Shown: positions 26,302-35,261 of the stretch, in pieces
Layout of the letters: each line of letters begins with the position of its first letter
Position numbering within the stretch: position 1 is the first letter of the stretch
Assembly (NCBI GenBank): GCA_035570235.1
Contig: DATMML010000091.1
Span: 1-64,000, forward strand
Direction: 5' to 3'
Length of the DNA: 64,000 nucleotides
Source of the DNA: Vicinamibacteria bacterium
GTDB lineage: Bacteria > Acidobacteriota > Vicinamibacteria > Fen-336
Notes under the pieces: generated by a model
The model's database searches: none
What the model was told of the DNA's origin: nothing
The model's input: the letters and a program-made list of their open reading frames with translations, nothing else
Made by a program: the position numbers and the translations under genes

Positions 26302-27042
26302 TCAACTCTCCTTGGCCTTGCCCCCGTCGGGGAGGCCGAGTTTCTTGAGCAGCGAGATCCGGATGAGCGCCAAAACGCTGTGCCGGATCTTCGAGAGATC
26401 GCCGCCCGCGGTGCCGAAGCGGCTGGTCATCTCTTCATTGCACTGGCGGATGGCACCTTCCAGGGTGGTCACCAGATCGGAGGCACCGGGGTGGCCCACC
26501 GCTAGGGCCTGCAAGCGGGCCCAATCCTCTGGGCGGCGCGGCTCGCCCCGTCCGATCTCCCGCTCCGCAATCGCGAGAAGCATATCGCTCAGCTGCTGGT
26601 TGGAGGGCCCGCTCTCTCCCGCCGGGGCCTGGGCGTCCCCCTCCGGGCGGGGGCTCGGGTCGACTCTGGGCTGGTCGGTGAGGCCCAACTTCTTGAGCAA
26701 GGACACTCGAATCAGCTGCGCCACGCTGTGCCGGATCTTGCTGGCGTCCAGGCCCGTGCTCCCGAAGCGGCCGGCCACCTCCTGATTGCACTGCTGGATG
26801 ACTCCTTCGAGCGCGGTCACCAGGTCAGAGGCACCCGGGTGGCTCAGGGCCAGGGCGTGCAGCCGGGTCCAGTCCGCAGGATCGCGGGCTTCGCCCCGTC
26901 CGATCTCCCTGTCCACGATCGCCATCAGAAGATTGTTGAGCTGCTGGCTCTGCTGCTGGGAGGAGCCGTTCTTCCCCGTCGATATCGGCGAACCCCCCTC
27001 CGGGGAGGCCTTGGTCCCGTCAGCTTTCGGTCGATCGGACAT
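26302..27042 (-). CDS. Protein made of two tandem copies of an unknown helical domain
   Basis: 246 residues. Residues 35-122 and 150-237 are clear copies, offset by 115 residues. Shared stretches include R-E-I-G-R-G-E, H-P-G-A-S-D-L-V-T, Q-C-N, S-K-I-R-H-S-V and L-L-K-K-L-G-L. The linkers are Pro/Gly/Ser-rich, and so is the N-terminus. Each copy is predicted all-helical with one conserved Cys. I do not recognise the domain. It starts behind GAGGAGGT and is divergent from nuoB of cluster 2. Confidence 0.78.
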   Translation of the reverse strand: MSDRPKADGTKASPEGGSPISTGKNGSSQQQSQQLNNLLMAIVDREIGRGEARDPADWTRLHALALSHPGASDLVTALEGVIQQCNQEVAGRFGSTGLDASKIRHSVAQLIRVSLLKKLGLTDQPRVDPSPRPEGDAQAPAGESGPSNQQLSDMLLAIAEREIGRGEPRRPEDWARLQALAVGHPGASDLVTTLEGAIRQCNEEMTSRFGTAGGDLSKIRHSVLALIRISLLKKLGLPDGGKAKES

Positions 27043-27062
27043 GAGACCTCCTCGAGGGCCTG

Positions 27063-27129
27063 ATTCTACATCCCTAAACGGGTCGTTGCCGGCAGCATCC
27101 GTGACGGTCCGGGGGGGGATGCGATATCA
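27063..27129. promoter_or_regulatory. Divergent promoter region, weak signals
   Basis: The 230-base gap between the duplicated-domain gene and nuoB2 must hold promoters for both directions. On the minus strand a TAGAAT -10 (complement of 27063-27068) has no good -35. On the plus strand TATCAT near 27124-27129 is preceded 18 bases earlier by GTGACG. Neither pair is convincing alone. Confidence 0.25.
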
Positions 27130-27272
27130 TACGCTGCGACCCATCGACGTCACCCCCTCGTGCAAGCGGCGGGGCGTCCGTTCAGGGTCCGGGGCCGCTT
27201 CGCATCCTGCCGGCGGCGGCAGGGCGGATCGCCCGTGGTTTCCACAAGAGACCGGGGAGAGAAGGTTCCAGC

Positions 27273-27962
27273 ATGGGACTCTTGGACCTCTTCAAGGGAA
27301 AGTTCGTGGATCCTACCTACCCTGGGGTCCACGCAGGGGGGGACATCATCACCACCACCCTGGACGCGGTCGTGAAGTGGGGCCGTAAGTCCTCGCTTTG
27401 GCCGATGCCCTTCGGCACGGCCTGCTGCGCCATCGAGTTCATGGCGGTCTCCTTCTCGCACTACGACATCGCGCGCTTCGGGGCGGAGGTGCTGCGTTTC
27501 TCGCCGCGCCAGGCCGACCTCATGTTCGTAGCGGGGACAATCGTGGACAAGCAGGGCCCGATCCTGAAGACCATCTACGACCAGATGCCGGAGCCCAAGT
27601 GGGTCATTTCCATGGGTGTCTGCGCTTCCTCCGGGGGCTTCTACCGCTCCTACCACACCATGCAGGGAATCGACGAGATCATCCCCGTGGACGTGTATGT
27701 GCCGGGTTGCCCGCCCGCCCCCGAGGCCCTGCTCGCGGCGATCATGAAGATCCAGGAAAGGATCAAGAGGGGAGAGCAGGCCAAAGCGCCGCAGGGAGCG
27801 CACCGGCTGGGAGCCTCGGGAGAGGGGGCCATCGACCGGCGGGCCCGGCGGCAGGCTTGGGCCAAAGATGACGCGGAACGGCTGAAGCAGGGCCTCCCCC
27901 CGCGGGGCGTGATCCCGCTCCGGGTCATCCCGCCTGCGCCCCCCGAGACAAACCGTGGCTAG
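27273..27962 (+). CDS. nuoB: NADH-quinone oxidoreductase subunit B (cluster 2)
   Basis: 229 residues, longer than cluster 1 NuoB because of an added, charged C-terminal tail of about 50 residues. All N2 ligands are present: T-A-C-C-A-I-E, M-G-V-C-A-S-S and P-G-C-P-P-A-P. The N-terminus ([11 protein letters not shown]) also differs from cluster 1. It opens the nuoB-CD-G-I cluster and overlaps the nuoCD start by eight bases. It is a diverged paralogue of the copy at 1422-1973, not a recent duplicate. Confidence 0.95.
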   Translation: MGLLDLFKGKFVDPTYPGVHAGGDIITTTLDAVVKWGRKSSLWPMPFGTACCAIEFMAVSFSHYDIARFGAEVLRFSPRQADLMFVAGTIVDKQGPILKTIYDQMPEPKWVISMGVCASSGGFYRSYHTMQGIDEIIPVDVYVPGCPPAPEALLAAIMKIQERIKRGEQAKAPQGAHRLGASGEGAIDRRARRQAWAKDDAERLKQGLPPRGVIPLRVIPPAPPETNRG

Positions 27963-29667
27963 CACCGTCGAGAACGCCGCCGGCGCCGCGGGCTCGAGTA
28001 GCCTCTCGACGCGTGTGCTTCGCGAGGCACTGGGCGAGGACGTGCAGGCAGTGGAGGAGTTCCGGGGGGATCTCGCCGTCAAGGTCTCCCCCCGCGCCTG
28101 GGTCAGGGCCGCCACCCTGGTCCGCGATCATCCGGAGCTCGACTTCAAGCTCTTTCTGGACCTTTGTGGAGTGGACTACCTCGATAAGGAAGACCACCGG
28201 GACCGTTTTGAGGTGGTCCTACATGCCTACTCCGTGTCCCAGAGGCACCATCTGCGGCTCAAGACGGGCCTGGCGGAGAGCGACCCCACCCTGGACACCC
28301 TCGTCGGCGTCTACAAGGGGGCCAACTGGTTCGAGCGGGAGGCATGGGATCTCTACGGCATCGTGTTCCGGGGCCACCCGAACCTGACCCGTCTCCTGAC
28401 CCACGAGGCGTTCGTGGGCCATCCCATGCGCAAGGACTACCCCACCGCCAAGCGCCACGTGCTCAAGACCCCCAAAACCCACCTGCTCGACGTGGCTCAG
28501 GCCGGCCCGGGCATGATCATCAACATCGGTCCCTCCCACCCCGCGATGCACGGCGCTTTTCGGGTCCAAGCCCGGCTGGACGGCGAGACCATCGTGGAGT
28601 CGGAGGCCGAGATCGGCTACATGCACCGCAACTTCGAGAAGATGGCGGAGGAGCGGACCTACTGGCAGGTTATCCCCTACACCGACCGCCTCAACTACTG
28701 CTCGGCCTTCATGAACGGCCATGGTTGGGCCCTGGCCGTGGAGAAGCTACTGGGGATTAAGGCCCCCCCGCGGGCGGAGGCCGTGCGGGTGATCCTCTCC
28801 GAGTTCTCCCGAATCATGGACCACTTCGTGTGCATCGGGGCGAACGTCGTGGACCTGGGAGCCATCACCCCTATCTTCGTGTTGTTTCGCGCGCGGGAGA
28901 TCATCTACGACCTCCTGGAGGCCTGCTGTGGCGCCCGCCTCACCGTCTCCTACGTGCGGATCGGGGGTCTGGCCGAGGACGTACCCGAGGACTTCGAGGC
29001 GCGCTGCCGTCAGGCCATGAAGAGCGTGCAGGAGGTTACGGACCAGGGCCACCGCCTGCTCACCCGCAACGTGATCTTCGCCCGGCGCTTCCGGGACGTA
29101 GGGGTGATGCCGGCCGTGGACGCGCTCTCCTGGGGGTGGGTGGGGCCCTGTCTCCGCGGCTCGGGGGTCGCCTACGACATCCGCAAGGATCACCCCTATT
29201 CGGGCTATGAGGAGTATGACTTCGATGTGCCGGTGGGCGCGGTGGGTGACTGCTACGACCGCTATCTCGTGCGCATGGAGGAGATCCGCCAGAGCCTGCG
29301 TATCATCGAGCAGGCCCTGGGCAAGCTCCCCCCGGGACCGGTGATCGTGGACGACAAGAAAGTGGCCCTCCCCCCGAAATCCGAGGTCTACAGCAACATC
29401 GAAGCCCTCATGAACCACTTCAAGCTGGTCTACGAGGGCATCCTGCCCCCGCGGGGGGAGGTCTACGGATACACGGAGGCCGCAAACGGCGAGCTCGGCT
29501 ATTACATCGTGAGCGACGGGCAGAAGCATCCGTGGCGGGTCAAGGTCCGGCCCCCCTGCTTCAACATCTACCAAGCCTTCCCGGAGATGATCAAAGGGAG
29601 GATGCTGGCCGATGCCGTCGCGATCATCGGGGGCCTCAACGTCGTAGCGGGCGAGCTGGATCGGTAA
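27955..29667 (+). CDS. nuoCD: NADH-quinone oxidoreductase subunits C and D, fused
   Basis: 570 residues from a GTG at 27955. The NuoC part (to about residue 175) has [12 protein letters not shown] and H-P-M-R-K-D-Y. The NuoD part begins near residue 180 with [12 protein letters not shown], keeping the quinone-site His, and later Y-T-D-R-L-N-Y. The end V-V-A-G-E-L-D-R matches NuoD. C-D fusion is known in enterobacteria and others. Cluster 1 has the two as separate genes, so the two clusters belong to different complex I lineages. Confidence 0.95.
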   Translation: MASTVENAAGAAGSSSLSTRVLREALGEDVQAVEEFRGDLAVKVSPRAWVRAATLVRDHPELDFKLFLDLCGVDYLDKEDHRDRFEVVLHAYSVSQRHHLRLKTGLAESDPTLDTLVGVYKGANWFEREAWDLYGIVFRGHPNLTRLLTHEAFVGHPMRKDYPTAKRHVLKTPKTHLLDVAQAGPGMIINIGPSHPAMHGAFRVQARLDGETIVESEAEIGYMHRNFEKMAEERTYWQVIPYTDRLNYCSAFMNGHGWALAVEKLLGIKAPPRAEAVRVILSEFSRIMDHFVCIGANVVDLGAITPIFVLFRAREIIYDLLEACCGARLTVSYVRIGGLAEDVPEDFEARCRQAMKSVQEVTDQGHRLLTRNVIFARRFRDVGVMPAVDALSWGWVGPCLRGSGVAYDIRKDHPYSGYEEYDFDVPVGAVGDCYDRYLVRMEEIRQSLRIIEQALGKLPPGPVIVDDKKVALPPKSEVYSNIEALMNHFKLVYEGILPPRGEVYGYTEAANGELGYYIVSDGQKHPWRVKVRPPCFNIYQAFPEMIKGRMLADAVAIIGGLNVVAGELDR

Positions 29668-29670
29668 CCC

Positions 29671-31260
29671 ATGCCAAAGTGCACGATCGACGGGAAGGAA
29701 ATCGAGGTCGCGGCGGGGGTCACCGTCCTCCAGGCCGCCCTCGAGCACGGGATTCCCCTCCAGTACTTCTGCTGGCACCCCGACCTTCCCGTCGATGGCA
29801 ACTGTCGGACCTGCATGGTCGAGATCGAGAAGCTCCCCAAGCTGCAGATCGCCTGCAACACGATGATCACCGAAGGCATGGTCGTGCACACCACGAGCGA
29901 GAAGGCCAAGCAGGCCCAGCGGTCGGCCCTCGAGTTCCTCCTCATCAACCACCCCATCGACTGCCCGGTCTGCGACCAGGCCGGGGAGTGCTACCTCCAG
30001 GACAACTACATGGCCCACGGCCTGTACGACTCCGAGGTGCGTCTGGAGGACAAGGTCCGCAAGCGCAAGGTGGTGGACTTGGGGCCCATCATGCTCGACG
30101 CCGAGCGCTGCGTGCTCTGCTCGCGCTGCCTCCGCTTCGAGCGCGAGGTCACCGGCACCAACAGCTTCGAGTTCGTGGAGCGGGGGGATCACACCCAGAT
30201 TGCCACCTTCGAGAACCGGCCCCTCACCCACGACTACGCGGGGAACCTGGCCGATGTGTGTCCGGTGGGAGCGCTGCTCTCCCACGACTTCCGCTTCAAG
30301 CAGCGGGTCTGGTTCCTCACCTCCACCGACTCCGTCTGCGCGGGCTGCTCCACCGGCTGCAACATCTACGTCGACCATCGGGACGGCGAGGTGCAGCGCC
30401 TGCGGCCGCGCCGCAACGTGGAGGTGAACAAGTCCTGGATCTGCGACCCCGGGCGCGCTTCCTACAAAGAGATCGCCCTCACCAGCCGGGTCGCAATGGC
30501 GCGGGTCAGGGGCGTCCTCCCCGGTACCGGCCCCTCCCTTCCCGGCGCCCTCGACGCGGTCGCGGACCGTCTGCGGGAAGGCGGTCCCGCCGTGGCCTTC
30601 GTGGCCTCACCCCGCGCCACCAACGAGGACCTCTTCGCCTTCCGCGCCCTGGCGGAGGCGGTGGGGGGTCCGCTCGATTTCCGGGTGGGCGACCCCCAGC
30701 TCAAGGTGCGCGTGCGCTCGGACGGCGTGCTGCTGCGGGCGGACCGGAACCCCAACACCCAGGGCTGCCTGGATCAGGGCCTGGGTCGAACGGGGGTGGA
30801 CGCCATCCTGACCGGCTGCCGGACGGGCTCCATCCGCGCCTTGCTTCTGCAGGGGCCGGAGCTGCTGCGGCTTCCCGAGGCGGGAGAGGCCCTGGCCCGG
30901 GTTTCCTTCATCGCCGTTCTGGCCACCCACGAGGGGCCGGAGCTGGACCGGGCCCATGCCGTGCTGCCCGCGGCGGTGTGGGCGGAGGTGGACGGCACGT
31001 TCACGAACTACCAGCGGCGCGTGCAGCGGATCCGGCGGGCCGTTCCTCCCCCCGGGGAGGCGGCCCCGGGCTGGGAGTTGGCGGCTGGCCTCCTCTCCCG
31101 CCTGGGCCGGCCCCTCCAAGCCAACTCCGCCCGCGAGGTGTTTGCCCTCCTGGCGCGAACGGTCCCCGGCTACGCCGCCCTCGACTACGCGTCTCTGGGC
31201 GCGGGCGGCCGCGTCCTGCCCCTGGCGGAGGGGACGCCACCAGAAGCCCGGGTCCCATAG
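29671..31260 (+). CDS. nuoG: NADH-quinone oxidoreductase subunit G
   Basis: 529 residues, shorter than most NuoG (about 650-900). The iron-sulphur part is complete: [2Fe-2S] ligands Y-F-C-W and N-C-R-T-C with a later A-C, the H-P-I-D-C-P-V-C-D-Q-A-G-E-C site of N5, then C-V-L-C-S-R-C and D-V-C-P-V-G. A further C-A-G-C-S-T-G-C with a Cys about 27 residues on fits the extra N7-type cluster. The molybdopterin-like C-terminal part is cut down to about 270 residues. No nuoE or nuoF lies beside it, so how NADH electrons reach it is not shown here. Confidence 0.93.
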   Translation: MPKCTIDGKEIEVAAGVTVLQAALEHGIPLQYFCWHPDLPVDGNCRTCMVEIEKLPKLQIACNTMITEGMVVHTTSEKAKQAQRSALEFLLINHPIDCPVCDQAGECYLQDNYMAHGLYDSEVRLEDKVRKRKVVDLGPIMLDAERCVLCSRCLRFEREVTGTNSFEFVERGDHTQIATFENRPLTHDYAGNLADVCPVGALLSHDFRFKQRVWFLTSTDSVCAGCSTGCNIYVDHRDGEVQRLRPRRNVEVNKSWICDPGRASYKEIALTSRVAMARVRGVLPGTGPSLPGALDAVADRLREGGPAVAFVASPRATNEDLFAFRALAEAVGGPLDFRVGDPQLKVRVRSDGVLLRADRNPNTQGCLDQGLGRTGVDAILTGCRTGSIRALLLQGPELLRLPEAGEALARVSFIAVLATHEGPELDRAHAVLPAAVWAEVDGTFTNYQRRVQRIRRAVPPPGEAAPGWELAAGLLSRLGRPLQANSAREVFALLARTVPGYAALDYASLGAGGRVLPLAEGTPPEARVP

Positions 31261-31264
31261 AGCT

Positions 31265-31843
31265 ATGAGCGCCCGAATCGTGACCGTCGATCGCAACACC
31301 CGGCCCGGTGTTTACCCCGTCCTCTTGGGCATGGCCCTGGTCTTCAAGAACCTGGTGCGCACCCTCTTCTTGGGCCACGCTTCCACCATCCAGTTCCCGG
31401 AGGAGAAGCGGCCCACGTCCGGCCGTTACCGGGGGGTGCACCTTCTGACCGTGCGCGAGGACGGGACCCCCAAGTGCGTGGCTTGCTACATGTGCGCCAC
31501 CGCCTGCCCCGCCGAATGCATCTACATCGAGGCCGGGGAGCGGCCGGAGCAGACGATCGAGAAGTACCCCACCCGGTTCGAGATCGATCTCCTGCGCTGC
31601 GTCTACTGCGGCTTCTGCGTGGACGCCTGCCCGGAGGAGGCCATCTTCATGAGCCGCGAGAACGACCTCGTGGGGACGAGCCGGGAGGAGCTGATCATCG
31701 ACCGCGACCGGCTGATGGAGCGCGGCAAGTTGGTCGAGTTCGGCCCCGGGTACCGCCCCGACCAGCACGACGTCCGCCGCCCCGTGCGCATCGCCGCCCT
31801 GGAGCGACTGAAGAAAGAGCACGGGATCGTGCCCGGCGCCTAG
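31265..31843 (+). CDS. nuoI: NADH-quinone oxidoreductase subunit I (cluster 2)
   Basis: 192 residues from the ATG at 31265. Two [4Fe-4S] motifs: C-V-A-C-Y-M-C-A-T-A-C-P and C-V-Y-C-G-F-C-V-D-A-C-P, with E-E-A-I-F-M following as in the family. It lacks the Pro/Ala tail of the cluster 1 copy. It starts 4 bases after nuoG and its stop shares a CTAG with the stop of the EAL gene on the other strand. Last gene of cluster 2; no membrane-arm genes (A, H, J-N) follow. Confidence 0.94.
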   Translation: MSARIVTVDRNTRPGVYPVLLGMALVFKNLVRTLFLGHASTIQFPEEKRPTSGRYRGVHLLTVREDGTPKCVACYMCATACPAECIYIEAGERPEQTIEKYPTRFEIDLLRCVYCGFCVDACPEEAIFMSRENDLVGTSREELIIDRDRLMERGKLVEFGPGYRPDQHDVRRPVRIAALERLKKEHGIVPGA

Positions 31844-33084
31844 GGGACGGTCGCGGCCTTCGGCTTCTGGGCGTAGGGATCGACGGGCCGACTGTAGAGG
31901 TAGCCCTGGCCGAAGCGGACGCCGATTTGGCGGAGGGCGTCCGCCTCGTCCTGGGTCTGGATTCCCTCCGCGATGACGGTGGCCCCCACTCCCACCCCCA
32001 TCTCCAGGATGGCCTTCACCACCTGCTGGCTGACCCGCTTCTGGTGCACGTCCCGCACGAGCCCCATATCGATCTTCAGGTAGCTGGGCTTCAGGGTGAC
32101 GACCGTCTCCAGCCCCGAGTATCCCGCCCCCAAATCGTCGATGGCGAAGGAGAAGCCCAGGTCCATGAACGAATGCATCGCCTCTCGATACAGGTTCAGG
32201 TTCTCGATGACCTGGCGCTCGGTGATCTCTAGGGTCACGAAGCGGGGGGAGAGGCGGGGGCCCAGATAGTCGAGCACGCCCCGCCCCAGGAAGCTGCTGT
32301 CGCGGATGGTGGCGGGGACGGTGTTCACGAACAAGCGCCCGGGGGCCCCGAAGATCTCCCAGTCCACGAAGGCCTGGCGCCGACAGGAGCGCTCCAGCTC
32401 CTCGGTGAGACCGTGGCGAGCGGCCCGGCCAAAGAGCGCCAGGGGGAGCTCGAGATCGGTCCCCCGGGGTCCGCGGGACAGTCCCTCCCAGCCCATCGCC
32501 TGCCGGCTCTCCATGTCCACGATGGTCTGGAAGGCTGTCCAGATGTTGCGGTTGTAGATGATTTCCAGCAGCCGCTCCCGCTGGTCGCGATCGCGGAGGC
32601 GCCGCCTGAGATCGGCGGAGGTGACAGCGTCCTCGATGACCCGCAACACCAAACGCTCCTCGCTTTCCAGCGGGCTCCAGAGCACCACCCCGTAGCCCAC
32701 GTCGACGGCGGGCCGCTCGCGAAGGTAGGGGGTGGTGAGGCGGCCGATGCGGGGGGTCAGGAATTCCTCCACCCGGTCCGCCAGCTTGCGCAGGTCAGAG
32801 GCCGCGAAGATGGTCTCTCCGAGGCGACGCCCCCCGAGGAAGAGCAGGAAGCGGTCCCCCTCCCGCTCGTCTCGGGTGATGAGATCCCCCTGGCGGAAGC
32901 GCTCCCTCATCTCCTCCAGAATGGGATCGATCTGGGCATAGAGGCTCTGGAAGGTCTGGCCGCCGAAGCTGCGCTCGATGTGAGCCAGGGGTCCGAGGTC
33001 CACCAGCACCGCCCCCAGGCAGCCGTGCTGGCGCAGGATCTCGCTCACCTGATCTTGTACGTCCCGGAAGGTCGGGATCCTCAT
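31840..33084 (-). CDS. EAL-domain c-di-GMP phosphodiesterase with degenerate GGDEF-like half
   Basis: 414 residues, no membrane helix. The first 165 residues resemble a GGDEF fold, but the motif reads R-E-G-D-R-F, so no cyclase activity is expected. The EAL half (from about 170) has E-G-L for E-A-L with the Glu kept, plus N-T-V-P, L-E-I-T-E, I-D-D-L-G-A-G-Y, L-K-I-D, A-E-G and G-Q-G-Y. All the metal and catalytic residues I can check are present. Likely hydrolyses c-di-GMP. It converges on nuoI with overlapping stops, so it is not part of that operon. Confidence 0.87.
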   Translation of the reverse strand: MRIPTFRDVQDQVSEILRQHGCLGAVLVDLGPLAHIERSFGGQTFQSLYAQIDPILEEMRERFRQGDLITRDEREGDRFLLFLGGRRLGETIFAASDLRKLADRVEEFLTPRIGRLTTPYLRERPAVDVGYGVVLWSPLESEERLVLRVIEDAVTSADLRRRLRDRDQRERLLEIIYNRNIWTAFQTIVDMESRQAMGWEGLSRGPRGTDLELPLALFGRAARHGLTEELERSCRRQAFVDWEIFGAPGRLFVNTVPATIRDSSFLGRGVLDYLGPRLSPRFVTLEITERQVIENLNLYREAMHSFMDLGFSFAIDDLGAGYSGLETVVTLKPSYLKIDMGLVRDVHQKRVSQQVVKAILEMGVGVGATVIAEGIQTQDEADALRQIGVRFGQGYLYSRPVDPYAQKPKAATVP

Positions 33085-33117
33085 CGCCCCCCAATTGTGC
33101 GCCCGCCCCCCGCGATT

Positions 33118-34431
33118 TCAAACCAGGGGCGGCGCCTCCCCCGACGGCCTCCGCCCGCGTCCGGCCACGACCCAGAGCGCCGCCCCCAACACGAGGAGGA
33201 CGAGGAGCGTGCGGGCCTGGGTGACGGAGCGGGTCAAGAGCCAGGCGCAGGAGAGAGAGCCCAGGACCGCGATGGGGACTGCCCCCGCCAGGCGGAACCC
33301 CGGCTCCTCCTCCGGCCGCCGTCGGCGCAGCACGGGCAGAGCCGCACAGGTGAGACCGTAGGTCACGAGGCGGACGAACGCGGACGCGGTGGCGATGGTC
33401 TCGAAGGTCCCGGAGAGGGCCAGGCCCAGAACGAGCGCGCTGTAGACCAAGATCGCGACATGAGGCGTGTGGAAGCGGGCGTGGACACGGGCCAGGATCC
33501 CCGGCAGCTCCCCGCGCTCCGCCATGGAGAAAAGCACCCGGGGAGACTGGAGGGTGGTCCCTGTGGCATAGCCGGAGATCGAGACCATGGCTGCCGACGC
33601 GGCAAGCGTCACCCCCAGGGGCCCCAGGAGAACCGCGTAGGTGGCGGCCAGGGGCGCCCGAGCCAGGGCGACTCGGGGCAGCACGCCGAGGATCACCAGT
33701 TGTACGAGCAGGTAGACGGAGGCGATGATGGCCAGCGCCACCAGGAGTGCGAAGGCGCTATCGCGGCGGGGGTCGCGGGCCTCCGCGGCGGGGATGAGGG
33801 GGGCCTCGAAGCCGCCGTAGGCGAAGACCAAGAGGAGGATGGCCCGAGTCCAATCGGGCTCGGGCACGGTCTGGGTGGCGAGTACCTCGGGGCGGATGTG
33901 GGGGAGCCCGATTGCTACGAGCAGGGCTAAGGGAGCCAGTTTGGCCACGGTGAAGACATCCACGGTCCAGGCCGCTTGGCGCACTCCGATCACGTTGATC
34001 GCGGTGATCATGCTGACCACCGCGGCCATGACGAGGGCGCGGCCGAGGGGTGAGCTGGCGGGGGCGAGCAGGGTGGCCAGGTACTCCACGAACACGTTGA
34101 GGCTGGCGGCGAGGGCGGTGACGCGGATCCAGAACGTGAGCCAGCCCGCCTCGAACCCCACGAAGGGACCGAAGGCCTCGCGCGCGTACAGGTAGGGCCC
34201 ACCCGGGTCGGGGAAGCGGCTCGCCACCTCCGCGAAGCACAGCACGACCGCGAGCACACCCAGCCCGACGAGCACGATGAGCAGGGGGCTGAGAGCCCCG
34301 GCCGCGGCGGCGAGGGCCGCCGGCATGCCAAAGATCGAGCTGCCGATGACGGCGTTGACGACGGCCGCGGTCAGATCCCAGCGCCCTATGGCGCGGACGA
34401 GAGTCGGGCGGGGAGCAACGGGGGGCGGCAT
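33118..34431 (-). CDS. APC-family amino acid permease
   Basis: 437 residues with about 12 hydrophobic segments. The first helix has the broken-helix G-S-S-I-F-G-M-P pattern typical of the amino acid/polyamine/organocation superfamily, and the second repeat-like region has F-A-Y-G-G-F-E. The inner-membrane location follows from the helices. Substrate cannot be told. It lies 33 bases upstream of the EAL gene on the same strand, so the two may be co-transcribed, and is divergent from the secreted protein at 34526. Confidence 0.88.
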   Translation of the reverse strand: MPPPVAPRPTLVRAIGRWDLTAAVVNAVIGSSIFGMPAALAAAAGALSPLLIVLVGLGVLAVVLCFAEVASRFPDPGGPYLYAREAFGPFVGFEAGWLTFWIRVTALAASLNVFVEYLATLLAPASSPLGRALVMAAVVSMITAINVIGVRQAAWTVDVFTVAKLAPLALLVAIGLPHIRPEVLATQTVPEPDWTRAILLLVFAYGGFEAPLIPAAEARDPRRDSAFALLVALAIIASVYLLVQLVILGVLPRVALARAPLAATYAVLLGPLGVTLAASAAMVSISGYATGTTLQSPRVLFSMAERGELPGILARVHARFHTPHVAILVYSALVLGLALSGTFETIATASAFVRLVTYGLTCAALPVLRRRRPEEEPGFRLAGAVPIAVLGSLSCAWLLTRSVTQARTLLVLLVLGAALWVVAGRGRRPSGEAPPLV

Positions 34432-34525
34432 CGATGCCGCTCATCATAAGCGAGAGGGTGCGCGCGCCGTGGGGAGGGGGGTGGCATAATGGCCCGCGTC
34501 TTAGGGTCGCGGAGGGGGAACGCCC

Positions 34526-35086
34526 GTGAGGAGGCTCTGTCTGGCGGTGGTCGTGCTCGCCCTGGCTTCCGAGGTGGCGGGCGAAGGAGGAGAGACTATC
34601 CTCGTCCACTTCGCGGACGGGAGCAGCCTTCCCCTGCGGTCCTGGTCGCTCTCCTACGAATACTCCGCCTGGCAGCGGGGGGAGTCTCCGGCCCTCGCCA
34701 CAACCGCCCGCAAGGAGGCGAAGGAGCTCTGGGCCGGGAAGCGCGCCCTTCCCGTTGCCGGCCTCATCCTGGAGATTCAGTACAGCCAACTGGAACGCGG
34801 CCAGGAAGTGGAGGGGGAGATCCGGCCGGTGGTGGTCGCGGTGGCCAAGAGCCTCACCATGGTGGCCGCGGACGGGAAGCGGACCGTCCTCAAACCGGAT
34901 CCTCCCCACCGCGACCTCATGGCCCCGGGCCCGGAGAGCACCTTGGTGCAGGCGCGCAGTCTGGACCTTCGGGGCGAGACCCTGACCGGCACCAAGCGCG
35001 ACCTCTGCCTGCTCTCCTACTCGGCCTTCGTGCAATGCTCGAGCGAGGCCGACCAGCGCGTGGTCAAGATCCAGTTCCCCCCCTGA
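34526..35086 (+). CDS. Secreted protein of unknown function
   Basis: 186 residues from a GTG at 34526. Residues 1-19 form a signal peptide (L-A-V-V-V-L-A-L-A-S-E-V-A-G). The mature part starts with a short beta-rich motif (I-L-V-H-F-A-D-G-S-S-L-P-L) seen in proteins that read out as small barrels, then mixed strands, and two Cys near the end (L-C-L-L, V-Q-C-S-S) that could form a disulphide. No family recognised. It converges on the RHH/SPFH pair. Confidence 0.7.
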   Translation: MRRLCLAVVVLALASEVAGEGGETILVHFADGSSLPLRSWSLSYEYSAWQRGESPALATTARKEAKELWAGKRALPVAGLILEIQYSQLERGQEVEGEIRPVVVAVAKSLTMVAADGKRTVLKPDPPHRDLMAPGPESTLVQARSLDLRGETLTGTKRDLCLLSYSAFVQCSSEADQRVVKIQFPP

Positions 35087-35092
35087 GCCCCT

Positions 35093-35260
35093 TCAGTCCT
35101 GCCGTTTGCCCTCCGGAAGGCGGTCGGCCGCGCGCAGAGCGCGCCGCAGGAGGAACTCGATCTGCGCGTTCAGGCTGCGCAGATCGTCGTTGGCCCAGCG
35201 CTGGACGGCGAGCAGGACCTCGGGGTCAATGCGCAGCAGGAACGTCTTTCGCTCGGCCAC
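35093..35260 (-). CDS. 55-residue ribbon-helix-helix DNA-binding protein
   Basis: Found by reading the minus strand below the SPFH gene. A GTG at 35260 starts V-A-E-R-K-T-F-L-L-R-I-D-P-E-V-L and continues W-A-N-D-D-L-R-S-L-N-A-Q-I-E-F-L-L-R-R-A. This is the Arc/MetJ pattern: a beta strand (K-T-F-L-L-R-I) that reads the major groove, then two helices with S-L-N-A-Q-I-E. It begins one base after the SPFH stop codon, so translation is coupled. A palindrome at 36142-36170 upstream of the pair is the obvious candidate operator, making it a likely autorepressor. Confidence 0.82.
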   Translation of the reverse strand: MAERKTFLLRIDPEVLLAVQRWANDDLRSLNAQIEFLLRRALRAADRLPEGKRQD

Positions 35261-35261
35261 C

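Noticed and set aside
28747-30378. 543-codon minus-strand frame across nuoCD and nuoG
   Set aside because: Shadow of two well-conserved complex I genes; no motif or ribosome site.
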